Made by a program: the position numbers and the translations under genes. Positions 1 to 9,514 of a stretch of DNA of 35,053 bases are shown here, piece after piece. Below the pieces are notes generated by a model. It was not told the origin of the DNA. It saw only the letters and a program-made list of their open reading frames with translations, and ran no database searches. Where the stretch lies: the NCBI GenBank assembly GCA_033763355.1, contig JANRKT010000139.1, positions 1 through 35,053 of the forward strand, written 5' to 3'. This DNA is from JANRKT01 sp033763355 (GTDB lineage: Bacteria > Bacteroidota > Bacteroidia > Chitinophagales > Chitinophagaceae). Position 1 is the first letter of the stretch. Each line of letters opens with the position of its first letter.

Positions 1-1392
1 ATCATTTCTTATGCAATGGCAAAAGAACTGGGCATAAAGCTGGATGACAATTACGAGGTGGAAGTAACCAAACCGGTAATTAAAATAAAAGCCAATGGCA
101 AAGAAATGTCGCTGCCTGTTCTTGCCATACCCGGTATGCACCCCAATGTAATGGCGGTAGCGGTAGGTTATGGAAGAAGTGAAAAAACAGGTAAGGCTGC
201 AGCTAACGTAGGCCAGAATGTATTTCCGCTTGCATCTTTAAATGGTTCCACATTTGAATACAGCGTATCAGATGTTTCGTATGAGAAGGAAAGAACAACA
301 TATAAGATAGCTTACACGCAAACACATAACCAGTACGAAGGCCGCACTGAAGTAGTAAGGGAGTTTTCTCTTGATGATATAAAAAAGCACCCCAAAGTGC
401 TGGCTGACGAAAGACATAAACTCACTGAAGATTATGCAAAAGCTACCGGTGATTACAGGGCTGAAGGAACAATGTATCCCAATTACCCTTATCCCGGCGC
501 CAAGTGGGGAATGAGTATTGACCTGAACTCCTGTATCGGTTGTGGCGCATGTTCAGTTGCATGTACTGCTGAAAACAATGTTGCCGTTGTGGGCAAACCG
601 GAAATCATGCGGGCACATGAAATGCACTGGATGCGCATTGACCGCTATTTTGCCACTTACAGGGACAATTCAGGAAACGATAACCTTGATGACCTGAATG
701 TGGTGTTTATGCCCATGCTTTGCCAGCATTGCGATAACGCCCCGTGTGAAAACGTTTGTCCTGTAAATGCCACCAACCATAGCACTGAAGGGCTGAACCA
801 GATGGCTTACAACCGTTGCATTGGCACAAGGTATTGCGCCAACAACTGTCCTTATAAAGTTCGCCGGTTCAACTGGGCCGATTACCTGGGGGCAGACAGT
901 TTCCCTGATAACCAGGAACCGCTTGCAAGGGAAGGTTCACTCAGCAGTGCAGTTATGATGATGAATGATGACCTGACAAGGATGGTGCTGAACCCCGATG
1001 TAACTGTCCGTTCACGTGGTGTAATTGAAAAATGCTCATTCTGTGTACAGCGCCTGCAGGAAGGAAAACTCAAAGCCAAAAAAGAGAACCGTCCGCTGAA
1101 AACAGGCGCCAACAACGAGTGGGATATTAAAACCGCCTGCCAGCAGGCCTGCCCCACAGAAGCGATTGTTTTTGGCAATGTAAATGATAAAGAAAGCCCC
1201 GTTTCAAAAATCAGGAACGAAGAGCAGACCAACAGGGTGTTTTATGCACTGGAGCAATTGCATGTTTTGCCAAGTGTAAGTTACCTGGCCAAAGTGAGGA
1301 ATACCGACAGGCATGTGGGTGTGTCATCAGAGGAACATCATGCTGAAGCAAAGCCTGCTGAAGAGAAGAAAGAAGCTGAAGCGGCGCATTGA
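1..1392 (+). CDS. actB: Alternative complex III iron-sulfur subunit ActB (3' part, cut by window edge)
   Basis: This is the C-terminal 463 codons of the large iron-sulfur subunit of alternative complex III, the bc1-independent quinol:cytochrome c oxidoreductase. The frame is open to base 1, so the gene starts outside the window; the ATG at 16 is internal. The visible part is the ferredoxin-like domain. A CIGCGACSVAC cluster motif starts at base 532, followed by LCQHCDNAPCENVCP, a CIGTRYCANNCPYKVRRFNW motif, CSFCVQR and ACQQACPTEA, which is the set of Cys groups expected for several Fe-S clusters. The family is usually about 1000 residues with a molybdopterin-oxidoreductase-like N-terminal half that lacks the cofactor; that half is not seen here. 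The protein ends in a Glu/Lys/Ala-rich tail. actC follows after 89 bp, as in the conserved actABCDEF order. Confidence 0.95.
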   Translation: MISYAMAKELGIKLDDNYEVEVTKPVIKIKANGKEMSLPVLAIPGMHPNVMAVAVGYGRSEKTGKAAANVGQNVFPLASLNGSTFEYSVSDVSYEKERTTYKIAYTQTHNQYEGRTEVVREFSLDDIKKHPKVLADERHKLTEDYAKATGDYRAEGTMYPNYPYPGAKWGMSIDLNSCIGCGACSVACTAENNVAVVGKPEIMRAHEMHWMRIDRYFATYRDNSGNDNLDDLNVVFMPMLCQHCDNAPCENVCPVNATNHSTEGLNQMAYNRCIGTRYCANNCPYKVRRFNWADYLGADSFPDNQEPLAREGSLSSAVMMMNDDLTRMVLNPDVTVRSRGVIEKCSFCVQRLQEGKLKAKKENRPLKTGANNEWDIKTACQQACPTEAIVFGNVNDKESPVSKIRNEEQTNRVFYALEQLHVLPSVSYLAKVRNTDRHVGVSSEEHHAEAKPAEEKKEAEAAH

Positions 1393-1481
1393 TTTTATGA
1401 AGTTGTACGCAATAAAACTATTGGGTTAGAGCATAAAGAAAAATCGTCTGTTGACGAAATTTCAAAATACAAACAGATCAA

Positions 1482-2927
1482 ATGAGTGTAACCAAATACG
1501 AGTCGCCGTTAAGGGAACCATTGGTAGATGGGCATAAGACCTATCACGATGTTACTGTTGACATCTGTCATACCATTGAAGCCAAACCAACCCGCTTGTG
1601 GTACATCGGTTTCTGGTTGTCTGTAGCCTGTTTGCTTTTCGGCGTTTATTCCGTTTACAGGGAGGTCACCTATGGTATCGGGCAGTGGAATGTAAACAGA
1701 ACGATTGGATGGGGTTGGGACATTACCAACTTCGTATGGTGGGTGGGTATTGGTCACGCCGGTACTTTGATCTCTGCAATTCTTTTGCTGTTCCGCCAGG
1801 GATGGAGAACAGGTGTGAACCGTGCCGCAGAAGCGATGACGATTTTTGCTGTAATGTGTGCCGGCCAGTTTCCCATATTTCACATGGGCCGCGTATGGAA
1901 CGCATTCTTTACCCTGCCCTATCCCAATACCCGTGCACCGCTATGGCCCAACTTTAACTCCCCGCTGATGTGGGACGTATTTGCCATCTCAACTTATTTC
2001 ACTGTTTCGCTTTTATTCTGGTATTCCGGTTTATTGCCTGATCTGGCAACTGTACGTGACCGTGCAAAAACCAAATTGCGCAAATTATTATATGGTGTTG
2101 CTTCTTTTGGGTGGAACGGAAGCACCAAACACTGGCAAAGGCATGAAAGCTTATCGCTGGTGTTAGCGGGTTTATCTACCCCTCTCGTATTGTCTGTTCA
2201 CACCATCGTATCATTTGACTTTGCCACTTCAGTAGTTCCGGGATGGCATACTACCATCTTCCCTCCCTACTTTGTTGCCGGTGCTATCTTTTCAGGCTTT
2301 GCCATGGTGCAGACGCTCATGGTAATTACAAGAAAAGTAATGAACCTTGAAGCCTATATCACCCTCGGCCATATTGAAGCCATGAATAAGGTAATTGTGC
2401 TTACAGGGTCAATTGTAGGCTGCGCATACCTTACCGAATTGTTTATGGCATGGTACAGCATGGTAAAATTTGAGCAGGACATCTTCTTTAAATACCGTAT
2501 TGCGGGTGCATACGGATGGAGTTACTGGCTGATGATGACCTGTAATGTAGTATCGCCGCAACTGTTCTGGTTTAAAAAACTCAGGAGGAGCATTACATTT
2601 ACTTTCATCATGAGTATTGTGGTAAATATAGGTATGTGGTTTGAGCGTTTTGTAATCATCGTTTCATCATTGTACCGTGATTATCTCCCGTCATCATGGT
2701 CGGTGTATTACCGTCCTTCAATTTTTGAAATAGGTTTTTATATCGGAACATTCGGTTTGTTCTTTACCTGTTATTTCCTTTTCTCGAAATATTTCCCGGT
2801 TATTGCTATTGCTGAAATAAAACATGTATTGAAAACAACCGGCGAAAGCTATAAAGAGAAAATGGAACCCCTTGAGAAAATGGAACTGGAAAAATTCACT
2901 CATGAAATGCACCCGGCGCATCATTGA
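1482..2927 (+). CDS. actC: Alternative complex III membrane subunit ActC (NrfD-like)
   Basis: A 481-aa polytopic membrane protein of the NrfD/PsrC family, about ten transmembrane segments, which in alternative complex III forms a quinol-binding membrane subunit docked to ActB. The N-terminal cytoplasmic stretch (PLVDGHKTYHDVTVDI) precedes the first helix near residue 40. Typical family features are the WVGIGHAGTLISAILLLFRQ helix and the FPIFHMGR and SVHTIVSFDFA motifs. Length is normal for ActC. The start ATG follows a short AT-rich leader without a clear Shine-Dalgarno site, which is usual in Bacteroidota. actD follows after 58 bp. It is distinguished from its paralogue ActF by its position directly after actB and by its greater length. 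Confidence 0.95.
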   Translation: MSVTKYESPLREPLVDGHKTYHDVTVDICHTIEAKPTRLWYIGFWLSVACLLFGVYSVYREVTYGIGQWNVNRTIGWGWDITNFVWWVGIGHAGTLISAILLLFRQGWRTGVNRAAEAMTIFAVMCAGQFPIFHMGRVWNAFFTLPYPNTRAPLWPNFNSPLMWDVFAISTYFTVSLLFWYSGLLPDLATVRDRAKTKLRKLLYGVASFGWNGSTKHWQRHESLSLVLAGLSTPLVLSVHTIVSFDFATSVVPGWHTTIFPPYFVAGAIFSGFAMVQTLMVITRKVMNLEAYITLGHIEAMNKVIVLTGSIVGCAYLTELFMAWYSMVKFEQDIFFKYRIAGAYGWSYWLMMTCNVVSPQLFWFKKLRRSITFTFIMSIVVNIGMWFERFVIIVSSLYRDYLPSSWSVYYRPSIFEIGFYIGTFGLFFTCYFLFSKYFPVIAIAEIKHVLKTTGESYKEKMEPLEKMELEKFTHEMHPAHH

Positions 2928-2985
2928 TGCACCCGGCTGTTTTTTGTTATATGATATTTGTTGTTTGAAATTTTAATAAGCAGAT

Positions 2986-3576
2986 ATGGCTCGAAAAAAA
3001 TTTGTTGTTGGGTGTTTTGATGACGAGAAAGTGCTTTTTCCTGCAGTAAGCAAGGTGCGCAGGGCAGGCTATAAGATACATGATGTATATACACCCTTTG
3101 CCGTACATGGCCTTGATAAAGCAATGGGCCTTCGTGACACCAGCCTGCATACTGCCGGGTTTATTTATGCCATTACAGGTACTACAACTGCCGTAACATT
3201 TATAAGTTGGGTATTTACCAGGGACTGGCCGGTGAACATTGGCGGTAAGCCGCATTTTGCTTTGCCTGCATGGGTGCCTATTATTTTTGAATTAACGGTG
3301 TTGTGTGCAGCAGTGGGCATGGTGCTCACTTTTTGCTATCTCTGCCAGATGGCCCCGTTTGTAAAAAAACACCATTTTCATCCCCGCGCCACCGATGATT
3401 TGTTTGTAATGGTAATTGAATGTACTTCCAAAACAAATGAAGAAGAACTGAAAAGCTTCCTTGGTGCAAACGGTGCACAGGAAGTGCATGTGCAGCTGGC
3501 TGAAGATGGCTGGTGGCTGGGCCGGTATGACAAAGAAACCAAGTTGTATAAAGAAACCCCTGCCGTTGCAGGATAA
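2986..3576 (+). CDS. actD: Alternative complex III subunit ActD (DUF3341)
   Basis: A 196-aa protein of the DUF3341 family, the small membrane-anchored subunit ActD. It starts with a soluble domain (KKFVVGCFDDEKVLFPAV) and has two transmembrane segments at about residues 58-78 and 97-119, followed by a soluble C-terminal domain with the WWLGRYDKE motif near the end. This matches the usual ActD length and topology. It sits between actC and actE, and the stop lies 24 bp before the actE start, so it is almost certainly co-transcribed. No cofactor motif is visible; the role is structural according to knowledge of the family. Confidence 0.93.
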   Translation: MARKKFVVGCFDDEKVLFPAVSKVRRAGYKIHDVYTPFAVHGLDKAMGLRDTSLHTAGFIYAITGTTTAVTFISWVFTRDWPVNIGGKPHFALPAWVPIIFELTVLCAAVGMVLTFCYLCQMAPFVKKHHFHPRATDDLFVMVIECTSKTNEEELKSFLGANGAQEVHVQLAEDGWWLGRYDKETKLYKETPAVAG

Positions 3577-3600
3577 ATATCATTTACCAGGCTTATTGCA

Positions 3601-4242
3601 ATGAAAAGAACAACAGTTATAACAGGGTTACTCATCGCAGGCATTGCCGGCATCATCAGCTGCAGCGATGTAAAGCGGAAACCGGGCAGGACATATATGC
3701 CGGACATGGCCTACAGCAGGGCATATGAGACCTATTCAGAAAACCCGCTTTTTAAAGATGGTCAGACCAACCGGACACCGGTTGCCGGAACTGTAAAACG
3801 GGGCGAAGTGCTGCCTTTTCACCTGGCTAAAGATGCCGCAGGAGATACTGCAAATTATTTTGCATCAAGGCAGGTTAAAAATCCACTGCCCGCTTTGTCA
3901 GCAGACCAAATGCTGGAAGCAGAAAGATTGTATTTGGTAAACTGTGGTATTTGTCACGGTGCAAAGTTAGATGGCAACGGGCCGCTGTATAAAGGCGGAG
4001 AGGGGCCTTATCCTGCAAAACCGGCCACATTAATAGGTGATGCCAAATATGAATCCATGCCCGAAGGACAGATGTTTTATTCATTAACCTATGGAAAGAA
4101 TTTAATGGGAAGTTATGCAGCGCAGCTGGATACCAAACAAAGGTGGATGGTGATAGCATATATTAAGTCAAAACAAAACCCTGCCCCGGCACAACAGCCC
4201 GCAGCAGATACTGCCGCAACCAAAACCATCGCTGCAAAATAA
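3601..4242 (+). CDS. actE: Alternative complex III mono-haem cytochrome c ActE, lipoprotein
   Basis: A 213-aa periplasmic cytochrome c, the mono-haem subunit of alternative complex III. Residues 1-21 form a lipoprotein signal peptide with the lipobox IISC (lipidated Cys21). The single haem site is CGICH (C115, C118, H119), and M169 in the GKNLMGSYA segment is a good candidate for the distal haem ligand. The C-terminus is a Pro/Ala/Gln-rich tail (QNPAPAQQPAADTAATK) that probably forms a flexible linker. The gene lies 24 bp after actD and 27 bp before actF. The role is electron transfer from the complex towards the downstream cytochrome c oxidase, which has no c-type haem of its own in the visible subunit II. 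Confidence 0.94.
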   Translation: MKRTTVITGLLIAGIAGIISCSDVKRKPGRTYMPDMAYSRAYETYSENPLFKDGQTNRTPVAGTVKRGEVLPFHLAKDAAGDTANYFASRQVKNPLPALSADQMLEAERLYLVNCGICHGAKLDGNGPLYKGGEGPYPAKPATLIGDAKYESMPEGQMFYSLTYGKNLMGSYAAQLDTKQRWMVIAYIKSKQNPAPAQQPAADTAATKTIAAK

Positions 4243-4269
4243 AATTGGTAAACGAATAAATGATACCTG

Positions 4270-5493
4270 ATGATCAGACAACAATTTGAAGTACCGGGCG
4301 GATATAAAAAGTGGACTTTCGGTTTACTTGGGGCAGGTGCGCTTGCGCTGGTGCTGGGTTTTATTTTCCTTGCCATGAGCAAGGATGAACATTCGCAAAC
4401 CCGTTTCTGGGCCGTGCTGCTGCAAAACAGTTTATTCTTTTTGCTGGTAGTGAATGCAAGTATGTTTTTCATTTGTGCTACTACACTGGCAATGGGCGGA
4501 TGGCAGGTAGCATTCAGAAGGGTGCCAGAAGCCATATCAAGCCTTGTGCCTGTGTTTTCAATTCTTGCTTTTCTTGTTTTCTGCGGTATTATTTTCGGTC
4601 ATAAACACCACATCTATCACTGGCTGGACAAAGAACATGTGGAACATGACCCTATACTGAAAGGCAAAAGCGGCTTTCTCAATCCTGTTTTCTTTTTTGT
4701 ATGGACGATAATAACACTTGTATTGTGGTCTTTCATTGGCCGGAAAATGCGCCAGCTTTCCCGCAAAACAGATGAAGGCGCAATGGATGAAGGCCAGGCA
4801 AGAAAATTTATATGGGACAATACCGTATGGGCTGCCGGATTCATCGTGTTTTTTGCATTAACAGTAGCTTCAACCATTCCCTGGTTGTGGTTAATGAGTA
4901 TTGATGCACACTGGTATTCTACCATGTACAGCTGGTACACATTTGCCAGCACTTTTGTAGCGGGTATGTCGCTGATAGCATTGTTTGTCATTTTTCTCAA
5001 AAACCAGAATTACCTGGAGTATGTAAATGATGAGCACCTGCATGACCTTGGTAAGTTCATGTTTGCTTTTTCAGTGTTCTGGACTTACCTGTGGTTTTCG
5101 CAATACATGCTGATATGGTATGCCAACATACCCGAGGAAACAGTTTATTTTAAAGTAAGGCAACAGGGTGCATACAGGGGTATTTTCTTCCTGAACCTGA
5201 TCATTAACTTTCTGGTCCCATTGCTTCTTTTGATGCGCAGGGGATCGAAAAGAAATTATGCAACAGTGACTTTTCTTGCAGTGTTAATTATACTGGGCCA
5301 CTGGATTGATTTTTACCAGATGGTAATGCCCGGCACATTGGGGGAACATTACAGCATGGGCTGGTTTGAAATAGGGATACTGGCCCTGTACGCAGGGCTC
5401 ATCATGTATTTTGCGGGCAGGAGCCTGGCCAGCAGGCCGCTGGTGCCAGAATACCATCCGTTCCTGAAAGAAAGTATAATTCATCATACATAG
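4270..5493 (+). CDS. actF: Alternative complex III membrane subunit ActF
   Basis: A 407-aa membrane protein with about ten predicted helices, the second, shorter NrfD-like-fold subunit of alternative complex III. The soluble N-terminus (MIRQQFEVPGGYKKWTF) leads into the first helix. Recognisable segments include FWAVLLQNSLFFLLVVNA, WLMSIDAHWYSTMYSWY and the LHDLGKFMFAFSVFWTYLWF helix, which are typical of ActF. It ends the act part of the operon; the oxidase genes begin about 106 bp later. The gap contains the weak hairpin ggttttaataacc and no T-run terminator, so read-through into the oxidase genes is likely. Confidence 0.93.
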   Translation: MIRQQFEVPGGYKKWTFGLLGAGALALVLGFIFLAMSKDEHSQTRFWAVLLQNSLFFLLVVNASMFFICATTLAMGGWQVAFRRVPEAISSLVPVFSILAFLVFCGIIFGHKHHIYHWLDKEHVEHDPILKGKSGFLNPVFFFVWTIITLVLWSFIGRKMRQLSRKTDEGAMDEGQARKFIWDNTVWAAGFIVFFALTVASTIPWLWLMSIDAHWYSTMYSWYTFASTFVAGMSLIALFVIFLKNQNYLEYVNDEHLHDLGKFMFAFSVFWTYLWFSQYMLIWYANIPEETVYFKVRQQGAYRGIFFLNLIINFLVPLLLLMRRGSKRNYATVTFLAVLIILGHWIDFYQMVMPGTLGEHYSMGWFEIGILALYAGLIMYFAGRSLASRPLVPEYHPFLKESIIHHT

Positions 5494-5599
5494 AAGATGA
5501 ACTTAAAAAGGTTTTAATAACCGGCAGATATGAAACAGAGAGGTGAAGAAGAAATGAAAACAGTAATTCTTAAATCGTACTTGTAAAATTATTTTGTAT

Positions 5600-6664
5600 A
5601 TGACGGGTTACTTTATCCTTGCAATACTTGCGCTGGCTTTCCTGGTTACATTCCAGATAGCAAAGGCAAGTGAATATGTAGCAGTGCTGAAAGGCGAGGA
5701 AAAAACTTTTCAGCAGAATAACCGTGTAAATGCATTTATGCTGGTGGCATTTCTTGTATTGGGCCTTGCTGCTGCATGGTGGTGCAATGAGCTGCTTTAT
5801 CATAAAACATTGCTGGTACAGCCTGCCGCTTCAGACCATGGTGAGAAAATTGATTCCATGATGTGGATCACCCTTGCCATCACCGGCCTGGTATTTTTTA
5901 TTACACAAATATTGCTGTTCTGGTTCCCGTATAAGTACCAGTATAAAACAGAGCAAAAGGCATTTTACTATCCGCATAACAATAAACTGGAATTGCTGTG
6001 GACGGTGGTTCCTTCCATCTTTTTAACTGTGCTGGTGGGCTTTGGTTTGTATTACTGGTTTAAAATAACAGGAGACCCCCCAAAAGAAGCTGTAGCCGTA
6101 GAAGTAACAGGTAAACAATTTAACTGGCTCTTCCGCTACCCCGGCAAGGATGGCGTGCTGGGCAGAAAGAATTACCGGCTGGTTGATGCTTCAAATGGCA
6201 ATGCGCTGGGTGTGGACTGGAAAGATGCTGCAAGCCATGATGATGTTGAGGCAACAGAATTACATCTGGTGGTTAACAAACCTGTTAAATTGGTTATCGG
6301 CGCACAGGATGTGATTCACGACGTAGGCCTTTCACATTTCCGTATGAAGATGGATGCGGTGCCTGGTATCCCCACCACCATGTGGTTTACGCCAAAATAC
6401 ACTACCGAGCAAATGAAAGAAATAACAGGCAACAAGAATTTTGTTTATGAAATTTCATGCGACCAGATGTGCGGCCAGGGACATTATTCAATGAAGGGTA
6501 TTGTAGTGGTGGAAACACAGGAAGAATACAATAAATGGATGGCTGATAAAAAGCCGCAGTACAGCACTGTTTCTTCCCCGTCAGCAACGGCAGCAGCGGA
6601 TAACACAAAACAGGCAACTGAAACCAGCGCAGAGGGCAAACCAGTAGCCCAACGCATAAAATAA
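5600..6664 (+). CDS. coxB: Cytochrome c oxidase subunit II (CuA)
   Basis: Subunit II of an aa3-type cytochrome c oxidase, about 354 aa. The ATG at 5600 is preferred over the TTG six bases upstream. An extra N-terminal hydrophobic helix precedes the usual two-helix anchor, including the TLAITGLVFFITQILLFWF helix. The periplasmic cupredoxin domain carries the binuclear CuA site: H240 (in DVIHDV) and the motif CDQMCGQGHYSM with C287, C291, H295 and M298. Position 289, whose backbone carbonyl normally ligates copper, is Gln rather than the common Glu. No CXXCH is present, so this is not a caa3-type fused subunit II; ActE or another cytochrome c must deliver the electrons. The tail is Ser/Ala/Thr-rich. 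Subunit I starts 36 bp downstream. Confidence 0.95.
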   Translation: MTGYFILAILALAFLVTFQIAKASEYVAVLKGEEKTFQQNNRVNAFMLVAFLVLGLAAAWWCNELLYHKTLLVQPAASDHGEKIDSMMWITLAITGLVFFITQILLFWFPYKYQYKTEQKAFYYPHNNKLELLWTVVPSIFLTVLVGFGLYYWFKITGDPPKEAVAVEVTGKQFNWLFRYPGKDGVLGRKNYRLVDASNGNALGVDWKDAASHDDVEATELHLVVNKPVKLVIGAQDVIHDVGLSHFRMKMDAVPGIPTTMWFTPKYTTEQMKEITGNKNFVYEISCDQMCGQGHYSMKGIVVVETQEEYNKWMADKKPQYSTVSSPSATAAADNTKQATETSAEGKPVAQRIK

Positions 6665-6700
6665 TTTTTACAACACGTACTGTATAAAAATATTACAATC

Positions 6701-8527
6701 ATGAGTAACGAAAGCACAATGCACGGACATGGCGGGGCGGTAGCGATACCGGCGGTGCATGAACATCACGGGGAGCATGATGGCCACCATCACCATCATG
6801 AGTCCTTTATCACCAAATATGTGTTCAGCCAGGACCATAAAATGATTGGCAAACAATTCCTGGTTACAGGTATGGTTTGGGCATTTATAGGCGGTATGTT
6901 CTCCGTATTGTTCCGTTTGCAACTGGGTTATCCTGAGCTGACGCTTCCCTGGCTTGAAGATATACTTGGCCATTGGGCAAAAGGCGGAAGAATTGCCGAT
7001 GAGTTTTATTATGCGCTTGTTACCATGCACGGAACCGTACTTGTGTTTTTTGTGTTGACGGCAGGCCTAAGCGGAACCTTTGCCAACTTCTTAATTCCGC
7101 TCCAGGCCGGCGCAAGGGATATGGCTTCGCCATTTCTTAATATGCTTTCTTACTGGTTCTTCTTTCTTTCCAGCGTGGTAATGTTTTCTTCTTTGTTTGT
7201 GCAGACAGGAGCTGCAAGCGGCGGGTGGACCTCTTACACACCACTCAGTGCACTTGGCCAGGCATCTGAAGGCTCCAAACTGGGTATGGACCTGTGGCTG
7301 GTGAGTATGGCATTGTTTGTTGTATCATCATTACTCGGCGGGTTAAATTATATTTCTACCGTATTGAACATGCGTACCAAAGGTATGAGCATGACAAGGC
7401 TGCCCCTTACCATCTGGGCCTTGTTCTTTACTGCAGTACTGGGCGTATTGTCGTTCCCCGTTTTATTATCAGGGTTTATCCTCCTGCTTTTTGACAGGAA
7501 CCTTGGAACAAGTTTTTACCTGAGCGAAATTGTTGTAAAAGGCGAAATATTGCCAAATGAAGGCGGCAGTTCTATTCTTTACCAGCACCTCTTCTGGTTC
7601 CTTGGCCACCCTGAAGTTTATATCATTCTTTTGCCTGCAATGGGTATGGCATCAGAAATACTCAGTGTTAATTCACGCAAGCCTATATTTGGTTATATGG
7701 CCATGGTGGGTTCTCTGTTTGCAATTTGCATACTCGCATTTTTGGTATGGGCGCACCACATGTTTGTAACGGGACTCAACCCCTTCCTCGGCGCTTTCTT
7801 TGTGTTGCTTACGCTGTTAATTGCTGTGCCGTCAGCCATTAAAGTATTCAACTGGCTCACTACGCTATGGAGGGGCAATATCAGGTTAACACCCGGAATG
7901 CTGTTTGCAATCGGGTTTGTAAGCCTGTTTATTTCCGGTGGTTTAACAGGTATCTGGCTCGGTAATTCAGCGCTGGATATTCACCTGCATGATACTTATT
8001 TTGTAGTGGCGCACTTTCATATTGTAATGGGAGTGGCTTCTTTCTTTGGTATGTTTGCAGGTATTTATCACTGGTACCCCAAAATGTATGGCCGTTATCT
8101 CAACAATACGATGGCATACATCCATTTTTGGGTAACACTGATCGGCGCCTATTTAATTTTCTGGCCCATGCACTACGAAGGCTTTGCCGGTATGCCCCGC
8201 CGATATCCTGATTATTCCAACTGGGAATCATTTAAACAATTTGCAGAATTAAACAGGTTTATAAGCACCGTGGCAATGATTGTATTTGCCGTACAATTGT
8301 TGTTTGTGTTTAATTTCTTCTATTCTATTTTCAAGGGAAGAAAAGTAACCAACCCCAATCCATGGGGCGCAAATACATTAGAGTGGACAACGCCCATTCG
8401 CCCGGGGCATGGAAACTGGCCCGGTGAAATTCCGGAAGTGCACCGCTGGGCTTACGACTACGGAAAAGACGGACGTGAGTTTATTCCCCAAACGGAACCG
8501 GTGAGTGAACATGAATCAAAGCATTAA
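6701..8527 (+). CDS. coxA: Cytochrome c oxidase subunit I (haem a, a3-CuB)
   Basis: The 608-aa catalytic subunit of an A-family haem-copper oxidase, with twelve or more helices. Metal ligands are all visible: H110 (in MHGTVL) and H440 for haem a, H438 for haem a3 (HFHIVM), and H303, H352 and H353 for CuB. Y307 in GHPEVY is the cross-linked Tyr, and E305 in the same motif is the proton-gating Glu of A1-type enzymes. The D-channel motif FANFLIPLQAGARDMASPF and the K-channel segment TLLIAVPSAIK are intact. The N-terminus is unusually His-rich (11 His within residues 8-33). It is flanked by subunit II and haem O synthase in the usual Bacteroidota order. Confidence 0.97.
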   Translation: MSNESTMHGHGGAVAIPAVHEHHGEHDGHHHHHESFITKYVFSQDHKMIGKQFLVTGMVWAFIGGMFSVLFRLQLGYPELTLPWLEDILGHWAKGGRIADEFYYALVTMHGTVLVFFVLTAGLSGTFANFLIPLQAGARDMASPFLNMLSYWFFFLSSVVMFSSLFVQTGAASGGWTSYTPLSALGQASEGSKLGMDLWLVSMALFVVSSLLGGLNYISTVLNMRTKGMSMTRLPLTIWALFFTAVLGVLSFPVLLSGFILLLFDRNLGTSFYLSEIVVKGEILPNEGGSSILYQHLFWFLGHPEVYIILLPAMGMASEILSVNSRKPIFGYMAMVGSLFAICILAFLVWAHHMFVTGLNPFLGAFFVLLTLLIAVPSAIKVFNWLTTLWRGNIRLTPGMLFAIGFVSLFISGGLTGIWLGNSALDIHLHDTYFVVAHFHIVMGVASFFGMFAGIYHWYPKMYGRYLNNTMAYIHFWVTLIGAYLIFWPMHYEGFAGMPRRYPDYSNWESFKQFAELNRFISTVAMIVFAVQLLFVFNFFYSIFKGRKVTNPNPWGANTLEWTTPIRPGHGNWPGEIPEVHRWAYDYGKDGREFIPQTEPVSEHESKH

Positions 8528-8590
8528 ACAGGCATTATCGCCGGCAACGGCGGTAAGCATTAAACCATACAGCAGTTGTTTGAAAAAGAG

Positions 8591-9499
8591 ATGGTGAAGC
8601 AGGAGGAAGCGGCGCAGCAGTTGCCTTCAGCATTTGCTGCAAAACTTAAAGACTATTACCTGCTCATGAAATTTTCACTCAGTTTTACTGTGGTGTTTTC
8701 ATGTGTGGTGTGCTATCTTCTTGTTCCGGGTATTGAGTTTGATTTAATATCAGTTCTTTTACTTTTTTTGGGCGGCTTACTGGTAACCGGTTCGGCCAAT
8801 GCCATTAACCAGGTGGTTGAAAAAGATACCGATGCCATGATGAAGCGTACGGCCAAACGACCCGTAGCATCCGGCAGGATGGGCGCTGATGAAGGATGGA
8901 CTTTTGCCATCATTACCGGGGTTCTTGGTGTTTTCATCATCGGGTGGTGGTTCAACTGGCTTGCAGCGGGGTTATCTGCCTTTAGTTTGTTTGTGTATGC
9001 GTTTGTTTATACACCGCTGAAGAAGATCAATTCTGTTGCAGTGCTGATAGGTGCAGTTCCCGGGGCCTTACCCTGTTTAATCGGGTGGGTGGCCGGTACA
9101 GCTGAAATGAGCAGGGGCGGATGGGCATTGTTTGCATTGCAGTTTTTCTGGCAGTTCCCGCATTTCTGGGCCATTGCATGGGTCTCGCATAACGATTACA
9201 GCAAAGCGGGTTTTAAGCTGATGCCATCTGATGCGGGGCCAACAAAGTATTCGGCCATTCAGGCCATTACTTACTCGCTGGTACTGATACCTGTTGGGGT
9301 ATTGCCCTATTTTTTGGCTATCAGTGGTATTGCAAGCCTCATCATTGTAACACTTGCAAATCTTTTTATGGTTTGGCAATGTGTGAGGTTATACAAGGAG
9401 ATGGATGTAAAAGCGGCAAGAAGGGTAATGTTCAGTTCATATATTTATTTGCCGGTTGTATTGCTGGCCATGCTGGCAGATAAAACCCCCATCCCCTGA
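8591..9499 (+). CDS. cyoE: Protoheme IX farnesyltransferase (haem O synthase)
   Basis: An integral membrane prenyltransferase of the UbiA family that farnesylates haem B to haem O, the precursor of the haem A used by the neighbouring oxidase. From the ATG at 8591 it is 302 aa; a TTG at 8576 would add five residues. The first substrate-binding loop is conserved as NQVVEKDTDAMMKRTAKRP (N73, D79, D81 and others). The second signature region is YTPLKKINSVAVLIGAVPG, followed by the SHNDYSKAGFKLMPS loop. Nine transmembrane helices are expected for the family. It is inserted between coxA and the subunit III genes. A strong hairpin follows the stop. Confidence 0.95.
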   Translation: MVKQEEAAQQLPSAFAAKLKDYYLLMKFSLSFTVVFSCVVCYLLVPGIEFDLISVLLLFLGGLLVTGSANAINQVVEKDTDAMMKRTAKRPVASGRMGADEGWTFAIITGVLGVFIIGWWFNWLAAGLSAFSLFVYAFVYTPLKKINSVAVLIGAVPGALPCLIGWVAGTAEMSRGGWALFALQFFWQFPHFWAIAWVSHNDYSKAGFKLMPSDAGPTKYSAIQAITYSLVLIPVGVLPYFLAISGIASLIIVTLANLFMVWQCVRLYKEMDVKAARRVMFSSYIYLPVVLLAMLADKTPIP

Positions 9500-9514
9500 A
9501 GGGGAGCAAATAAA

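Noticed and set aside
5530..5586. An 18-codon ORF between actF and coxB
   Set aside because: Too short, Lys/Glu-rich and without any support; more likely part of the leader.
5600..6664. A caa3-type subunit II with fused cytochrome c
   Set aside because: No CXXCH motif is present after the CuA domain; the C-terminal tail is low-complexity.
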